A stretch of DNA of 64,000 nt from Buddleja alternifolia (taxonomy: Eukaryota > Streptophyta > Magnoliopsida > Lamiales > Scrophulariaceae), in assembly GCA_019426215.1 (NCBI GenBank), contig CM033394.1, positions 2,542,001 through 2,606,000 of the forward strand, read 5' to 3'. Shown one piece after another: positions 56,515-64,000 of this stretch (within the stretch, counting starts at the first letter, position 1; each line of letters opens with the position of its first letter). The notes under the pieces are model-generated. The model did not search any database, was not told where the DNA came from, and saw nothing but the letters and a program-made list of their open reading frames with translations. The position numbers and the translations under genes are program-made.

Positions 56515-59512
56515 TATCTGATTTTCTGCGTCGATTGTATTGAGGAAATATCAGGGTATTCATCCAGTGGCAAGAAAATGCAGAGCAAATGAAAGCAAAA
56601 GAGATTGAAATTGATGTTGCTTTTGTATAGAGAACTGTATTATTCACTTGTATGTAGAGGCATATGCTATATTAGTGTAAACTTTTTGGTTGAAAGGGAG
56701 AGCACAAAAGGTTGCTATGTAACGATTCATTCTTAGAAGCTCTGGAGACTTTAAGTTCTTAAAGAATCATATTTATTCAAGTGGTCGTATATAGGTGATG
56801 CTTGGTGTACATGAATGGTTAATTATGATTAGTCTCAGAATCTGAGGAATTTTTATTTTGCAAAATTTGTTCTATGATATAATGTACATGTTTTGACGTA
56901 CCACGTGAAGCGTTCCATGGTGCCACGTGACAATTCATTGTTAGAGGGTTTCGATACTTTGAATTCTGAAACAATCATAAGTTCTCAAGTGGTACGTGAT
57001 GCCGATTGATGACCATCGTGCACATATAGTTATGGTTGTGTTGTGTTTTAAGGTTCGGAGCTTCTTAAGGATCACGCTTTGCAAGAAATATAATTAACTC
57101 AAAACTCATCCTATTGCAAAATTTGTTCTATAATACAATGTACATGTTGTGACCTACCAAGTGAAGGGTTTTCATGGTGATTGAAGGGTTTTTGATACTT
57201 TGACTCCTGAGACAATCTCAATATTCAAACGGTCTGGCATATTTGATGCCTATTGTATACGAACTTTTTAAGAATGGCTCCTCCCGTGAAATATAATTAA
57301 CTCACCTATTGCAAAATTCTTATCTATATCTATATCTATATATACTACTACAAAAATGTGGATCTTGTAGATGTTTCTTCCAATTGTGAAAGGACATTGT
57401 TGCCCTAACTTAAGTATTCCAATTGTGTAAAGATTAAAGTACTCTTAATTATTTTTCAAATAATAATACTAATCGAATAATGGGTAATAGCTTTACAAAT
57501 AATTCTAAGTTTTAGATATGTTTGTTCAATTGCATGATTAATTGTCTTAAGAAAATAATTCATATTGTAACAATTCATAGCTTAAATGTAGATAGGCTCT
57601 TCATTTGTTGTCCATCAAATTTTAGGCTATTTGGTCAAAACTTCTACATTAGCATCTATCTTTTCAGATTATCAAATTCTTAAAATTCACTTAAACTCTA
57701 GATATCTATATTCATCTAAACTCCATTGACCTTTTGAGTTCACATGATAAAATACATAACTTCCCAAATCCTTATATGTTTCTTTATTACTAGTAAATAA
57801 CAAGTGTGTTGCACGTAAATTATATGCCCACATTAAATAATTCGTGTATATAAATATTGTTCGATTTAATAATGTTACATATTTAGAAAAATAATTTAAA
57901 TAAGTGAATTATTGTTCAATAAGCGATAATTTTTTGAAAAACTAAATATTGATTGTCATGAAATATTGAATGAACACAAAGAAGAACTAAGTTTATTGAA
58001 AGATGGAACATGTATAAAATGCAACTAAATAATTTCTTACATAAATTCTTATTTCATTTGTTTATTTTCTTGTTTATTTTGTATGGATGAAGCACTCTCT
58101 TCTTTTTCCCTTTGTTGACTTCTTTAAGTACTTGCAAATGTCTCATCATTATGACTAAAAAATTAGATATCTATAAATGTAATCTTCTTATTTCTTCTTT
58201 ATTCTCTCTTCCTATTTTTTTAATTTAACGTTGCGTGTGTGCTCTCAAGATCATCCGATGTGTCTCCTTCTATAATCGCAGTTACATTCTTGGCGAAATT
58301 ACAATTAGGTTGACATAAATCATACTTTCTATTTTGTTTGATTTGCTACTATCAAATGTATATTTTTTATTTATAAAATTTAATTTTATTATTAAAAACA
58401 TAGAAGAAGTAAAAAATACTTACGTTGCATGTAAATGTGAATACCCATTAGAGAATGATAATAATATAATACAGAAGATATTTTCTTTATTTTTAAATGT
58501 GGTTCTTGATATCATCTTATGGAGTCCATTCCTAGCATTTTTTTTCCTAAATAGACGCTAATCATATTTCAGATAAATATTTTTCTACTTACATTGATGA
58601 TTTATTTTGATAAGTGTATTTGGTAAAGTATATATAGCTTTTATAAAATCAAGACAAAATTATAATTGATCAAATAAACATATAAAATATTCAAATACAA
58701 TAAATCAAGAAAACAACATTCAATACAAATTAAAGTTATATGCACAATAAATTTAAAATTTTAACTTAGTGAAAAAACATAATAAAAAGCGAATGTTTCT
58801 TAACTAAATAAGCATGTTAGTTTACTTTTGTTTGCATTTTAATGACTCACAAATCATATATATCTTATAATTTTAGTGATCTCTAGTCATAAGTATCACA
58901 TTTAAAATGTAATTGAAGGCTTGTTTAGTTCAGGTCATTTATCTTTTTGAAAAGATTATAAGAAATCAACTTATAAAGCATCAAATTAAATTAATCGATG
59001 TCTGTAAAATTCTAGTCGATTATATTGAAAATTCATCATTTTCTTATAGATCAAACTGAAAATGTAAAAAATATAAAACGAATTAGAATTTCACTATTTT
59101 TTCATTTATGTAACTTGATTAAATGAAATTCAAAACTTTATTTTCTATAAATATAATTTGAAATTTTTTAAAAATGAACTGGAAAATCTGTTTAGTCATT
59201 TTTCTACATAATCAAGAAGACATTTGTAAAGAAGTGGCTAAATTAATATATCATATATTGAAAATGCAATAGACACTGTGAAACATTCAACTATTAAAAA
59301 TTGATCTTTAGAAATGGAATTATTTTTATTGGTGCAACTTTTTTGAATATTACAAAGTCAACAAATTAAATATATGTATTCGGTCACGAAAATGTACTAA
59401 CATTTAACAAATTATCAACTTTGAGGTTCAACTTTTCAACAACCTATACCATGATACTTTATGTATTCCATAATGCAAGTGTACTAATAACAATTAACAA
59501 GACATCAACTTT
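56515..59512. other. Gene-poor AT-rich DNA
   Basis: DXS-like 3' region to about 56760, then very AT-rich sequence. Two related segments around 56870-57010 and 57110-57240 share CAAAATTTGTTCTATNATA and ACAATGTACATGTT, a diverged tandem duplication. A (TATATC)n-like run is at 57328-57352. No coding frame with domain character. Confidence 0.6.
57790..57830 (-). mobile_element. Helitron 3' end, partner end not found
   Basis: On the minus strand the segment reads GTGCAACACACTTG-type hairpin sequence, then TTATTTA and CTAG followed by T, like the 3' ends at 1542 and 19220. The 5' TC end should lie to the right, but I could not fix it. Confidence 0.5.
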
Positions 59513-59528
59513 AAAGTTAAGATATCCA

Positions 59529-59739
59529 CCCAAGACCTGTTGGTTTAATGGTATTCATCTCTCACTTTATGGAAGAAGTTCTGAATTCGAATATAGACTG
59601 CCACAAGTTGTGGCTTTTCTCTCCTTTATGGAGCTAGATAGAGTCTTTATTGCTGAGAATTATGACTATCAACCCGGACTTGTCGGCCTGGAAATTTAAG
59701 ATATCCTCCTTCGTCTTGAATTAAAAAAAGAAAAGAAAA
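59529..59739 (+). mobile_element. SINE
   Basis: Box A-like TGGTTTAATGGT at 59541 and B-box-like GTTCTGAATTCGAATA about 35 bp later, with an A/G-rich tail (59721-59739). Perfect 16-bp target duplications AAAGTTAAGATATCCA at 59513-59528 and 59740-59755. The 92-codon frame across it is chance. Confidence 0.88.
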
Positions 59740-59755
59740 AAAGTTAAGATATCCA

Positions 59756-60645
59756 AACAATCTATCGCATAATAATATGGTATAAATTATATAATATAAG
59801 TATGCACATATATCATTAACAAACATAATTAAAAATTATGAAATAGTTAGTGGATATCTAATTAACAAAATATATATAGATATTGATAAGTTAATCCCTG
59901 AAAAGAATAAATAATTAAAAAATCAAAACTAAACGATATGTGTACTATTAAATTACTAATAAAAATTTAGTGTAAAATTATTCCCAAGAATTAATATATC
60001 ACTATATGCATATGTTGCTTAAGTATATTATATTTTGACCAGACTTAAAAGTTTCACACGTTTTGTATTTGTATTTTTAGGAACCTTTTAATTTTTTTTT
60101 AACTTCATAGTAGAAGTAGAAAAAAATTTATATGTACTCATGTAATTGAAATGATTTTATTGATATGAATGTGAATTTCGTTATATTAATATAATTAATT
60201 ATTATGAATTTAATTATCAAATATTTGTTCAGAATTCAACATAATAAGAATAAGTATGCGCTTTAGGGAATAAAATTTTTAAATTTTAAGTTATAATTTC
60301 AATAAGTTTAAAATTTTCAACTTAAACAAAAAACATCATAGAACAACTATTCTTTCTTAACTAAATAAGCATGTTATTGTACTTATGTTTGCACTTGTTA
60401 CTACTTATAATCATGTATGTCAAATGATTTTAGTCCTAATTTTGTGATCATAAGTATCAAATTTAAATTTCAGTACTTTGACATAGCTATTCATACTCTT
60501 GCACGGTTTTGATCAAAAGAATTCATCAATTTACACAATTCATCAATATTAACATAAATCGCAACAAAAAATAGATTTATAATCTCTTTCGATCCTAACT
60601 AAAAATCATTTCATCCTTTCGGCCCTTTCGGCATAACATGAAACG

Positions 60646-60686
<41 letters not shown>

Positions 60687-63158
60687 ATACATACCCTCTC
60701 TTACTAAGATGGATGTCTCCTAAAATTGAGATTAGGGGTATAATAGACAAAATGACAAGGTTAGTACAACTCTCCAAATCTGATACCCACGAAAATCTTC
60801 ACTTCAATCTGGCCCGATAAATCAATTTATAGAATCGTATTAACCTCCGATTTCGGTCGATTATCACCAAAAAATTCTGAAATTCTGAAAATTTCTGAAC
60901 CCAAAATCTGAAATATTGAACATTTGCAAGAGTCGCTGCTCGACGACGGGAAAATAGCCATGAAATGACAGATTTCCGCGAACTGTATGACGTATAAACA
61001 CACACTGTATAATGGTTTGTATGATACTGTATGTTATAACATACTGTATAATGGTTTGAAAATCACTAATTGTATATCATTAATCATGTCACCATTCATG
61101 TGATATAATACAATGTGGATATTCCCTGCTGGCTGGATATAATACACGCAGCAAGTGTCCATCCTGGGCAATGTCTGGTGTAGCATGGTCCAAAGGTAGA
61201 AGACAACAATCTTTCATATCCTATGCATGATGTATATCTGGGGGTATAATGGACCCTACTCATTAACACATTCTCAGTTTTGATCTAAAAAAGAAAAATT
61301 AAGACAAAATTCACATCTGCAGAAATAAGGTATTCTCTCTCTCAATACTACCCGAGTTGGTTCCTGAAATGTGTGTATGTATTTATATATATTCAATGTA
61401 TATCACCGTTGTATTTACAGATAAGCTTGTATAATGATTTATAACCTACTGTATGATAGTTTAAAAAATCACTAATTGTGGTGTCAAAAATACCACACTG
61501 TATATCACCATTCATGTACTGTAGGCAAAGGCAAAAATTAATTTGGCCCCAAGCTTTACATCAATCTCGAAGGAAACGTCAACTCAGATACTTATCATAA
61601 GTATGAGCATCTCGGGCCCAAATTCCATCGTTTTATACGCGTTTTTATGCGGATCATTATTTCAAACTAGTTTGCATTTACTGTATATTTGTTTATTAAC
61701 CTATTGTATTCACTGTATGGCTTATATAATACATCTGTATATCTTATAATGAATAAGATTGTAAGTATAGTTATAAACACATAGCCTATTTAATGATGAT
61801 GGAGATAGGAACTTCTAGGCATAGAGAGTTTTACTTATATTCTCTAGGTTAGAGGTGTAACATTACTTGATGTGGCTTCAATATTGACGTTGCAATTTAT
61901 TGTCTATTTAATTAAGAATCATTATGACACTAAAGGGGTATTTATTTAGATTGATGATCTTACTTCATAATTGCAGGTAACATTACTTTATCAGTGGGAT
62001 ATGTCTAGTAAGAGACTACATTATTATTAAATTAAAGATGCGCTGCACGTGGTTCATACGAATGTTGTTAAAATGTTCATTCAAATTACTTAAAAGAAAT
62101 AGTACGGTCATGGCCATGAACGCAAATTCCGAAACATTAAAAGTCAAGTTTCTCATAAGAAAACATGAAATAGATCCATACAGATTTCTACAGAGTTTCA
62201 ACTTTAACCAGTAATAAGTAAATAGAATGAGATTAACATTACTTAATTAGTAACATATTGAAAATCAAGTCTAAAATGCGCTGCACAGAATGTTGTTAGA
62301 ACGAATAAGAAAACATTTTGCTACGTTACCCATTTTGCTACGTACCCTGGCTCAAATATTCAATCACCTACATCACTCATCGAGCTAGGGTTATAATAGT
62401 TTTACTTCCCATAAGCAGGGGGGTGGTAAAAATATAACTTTTTACCTTAAAATAAGATAAATTGTAGTAATTGAGTATTTTGTTTACCACACGGGAAAAA
62501 TCATAGAAAATACATAACCTTTTACTATGAAATAATTGAATGTAGTAGGAACAAAGTTTATCTATTTGGTACATTTATAATCAATAGATTTATGAATTAA
62601 GTTTTTCACAAGATTTAGCTTGGATAGTTTGGTAAATGTTACATGAAATTTCTACTAATGAAATATATAAGCGGGTATATATATATATATTTGCAAATGT
62701 TTTGGTAAAATATGAATTAAAATAATTATTCCAAAATAAAACTAAATTTAGTTTTTACATTAGCATTATATATATTATGCTTATAATTACTTTTGGTCTA
62801 TGAAAAAAGTTATTTGTATGTGTCATTATATATTAATATATGTTTATTAAAAATATGATATAGCTCTTTGAAAGTTATTAATATTTTATTAAATTATTAG
62901 GAATTGTAAGTTTGTTAGTCTATCTATAGAGATATGAGACGACTTCCGAAAAATAATATTCATCTTTTTATTAAGGATGAACATTTGAGAAAAGCTAAAA
63001 TAAATATATTATTTTTAGAATTATTAATTATTGCATGAAAAATCAGAGTAGAAAATAATTAAAGTATATATGATGATAACTTTTACTTGGTGATATAAAT
63101 GATATGGCTTAAACATCTGCTAGTTGAAAAATATTTTTTTATATGGATTGCATTTGGC
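59756..63158. other. AT-rich DNA without recognised genes
   Basis: No gene seen. A (TA)n run of about 35 bp lies at 60648-60682. Around 60990-61090 and 61420-61520 there are diverged copies of a segment with ACTGTATAATGGTTTG, AATCACTAATTGT and CACCATTCATG; related CTGTATNAT words recur to 61745. An ATTTTGCTACGTA-type duplication is at 62318-62346. Confidence 0.55.
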
Positions 63159-63480
63159 CACTACAAGAAAATAAAGTATTTAAGCAAAAGTCAACTGCGA
63201 TAGATATTTCATACTGTCATGCTAACGTCAACCGTGGTGAAAAAATAATGTTAACTATTTAATCTCTAACTAACCTTGGTAGAAGAAATACTAATCTAAT
63301 ACTTTTATAATGGCTGAAAAGTCATGATCTGTAATGAATCAAACATTGACAATGCCTATATATAAGACATGGACAATGTCTTGGTCATGCTTGTAGATAC
63401 CATGCCCAAAGCGGTGACGAGACCGTGGTTAGATGATTTTGACTGTGGCAAAGAAGCTATTCAGCATGGCTATATTTTTC
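63159..63480 (+). mobile_element. CACTA transposon terminal region
   Basis: Begins CACTACAAGAAAATAAAG, the conserved plant CACTA end. Subterminal words such as CAACCGTGGT and GACCGTGGTTAGA follow. The opposite TTCTTGTAGTG end is not in the window, so the element runs out of it or is truncated. The right boundary here is approximate. Confidence 0.6.
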
Positions 63481-64000
63481 TTTGATAAGGTTTCACCATG
63501 TCTATGTTACATGGGCAAAAATCAATTTTAATTTCTTATCCTTTTCCATTATTATATATGACAAAATCGAGGACTGGGGGCATTTCGAAAATGAATGAGT
63601 CTTCATCTTCAAATACTTGGGGGAAAATGCAGATACACCCCTATTACAGTTTACATGCTAGTTACTTTTTCATTATGCATATACAATTTCCTGCATAAAT
63701 ATGCATAATTCAAAATTACGGAGATCGTCCTTCTCCCGAATATTTCCAGAAGGAAAATACGTGACTTGAGCTTCTTGAATAAATTCTTTCAATTGAACCA
63801 TCCACATTCACAAAAATAATTCTAGTCCCTAATTTGATATCCAATTTTCCACATGATTTTCCAATCCTTTGCGAACTCAAGTATTCTTACTTTTAACATA
63901 TGTAAAGACTGGATTTGAAAGAGAGATAGCAGATCAAATGGAAACACTGTTGGATCAAAACTTCACAAACGTATCAAAACAGCTAATAGTGGAGGAAAAA
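63481..64000. other. Right edge, nothing recognised
   Basis: AT-rich sequence; could be interior of the CACTA element or unrelated spacer. Confidence 0.4.

Noticed and set aside
57346..57793. Plus-strand Helitron from TCTATATATAC to CTAG
   Set aside because: No hairpin precedes the CTAG on that side; the hairpin lies on the other side, fitting a minus-strand element instead.
59421..59699. 92-codon frame
   Set aside because: Spans a target duplication and SINE body; no protein family resemblance.

Overview
The window is nuclear DNA of a flowering plant, most likely a eudicot. Its genes are KCS, histone H2A.Z, a plastid DXS-like enzyme and a piece of NAA50. It has GT-AG introns, AT-rich spacers and dense nested transposable elements (Tat-type Ty3/gypsy, copia, hAT, Helitron, MULE and hAT MITEs, SINEs, a LINE end, a CACTA end). 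Nothing bacterial, organellar or CRISPR-like is present.

Layout. (1) 1-2.9 kb: AT-rich spacer with a long inverted repeat (598-1095 / 2250-2730) and a small Helitron. (2) 2.9-24.3 kb: first copy of a KCS block, inflated by insertions: a GC-rich MITE, a 14.8-kb Tat retrotransposon (3435-18237) itself broken by a full-length hAT element (11279-15735), a 0.36-kb Helitron, and a 3.4-kb Helitron inside the 5' leader intron. The KCS reading frame at 22800-24320 is intact. (3) 24.3-29.4 kb: gypsy remnant with a copia remnant in it. (4) 29.4-32.7 kb: truncated KCS pseudogene interrupted by a hAT MITE, then the 3' exons of an NAA50-like gene split by a Helitron. (5) 32.9-35.5 kb: a 2.2-kb palindromic minisatellite. 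(6) 36.4-42.6 kb: second KCS block, largely free of insertions, with an intact KCS (38138-39670) and a KCS pseudogene (41052-42578). (7) 44.0-46.8 kb: H2A.Z on the minus strand, with a MULE-type MITE about 100 bp upstream of its ATG. (8) 49.6-56.5 kb: a ten-exon DXS-like gene on the plus strand. (9) 56.5-64 kb: gene-poor, AT-rich DNA with a SINE, a Helitron end and a CACTA end.

The two KCS blocks explain each other. Both have an intact KCS followed by a second, decayed KCS, so a two-gene unit appears to have been duplicated. The second block preserves the empty sites of at least four insertions in the first, which fixes their ends to the base.

The most biologically notable gene is the DXS-like one. 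It is structurally intact (709 codons, every splice junction in frame), yet the positions equivalent to E. coli DXS His49, Asp152, Asn181 and Arg420 are all substituted. It probably does not work as an ordinary thiamine-diphosphate DXS. All coordinates, exon joins and divergence counts were read by hand; family names rest on recognised motifs, not searches.
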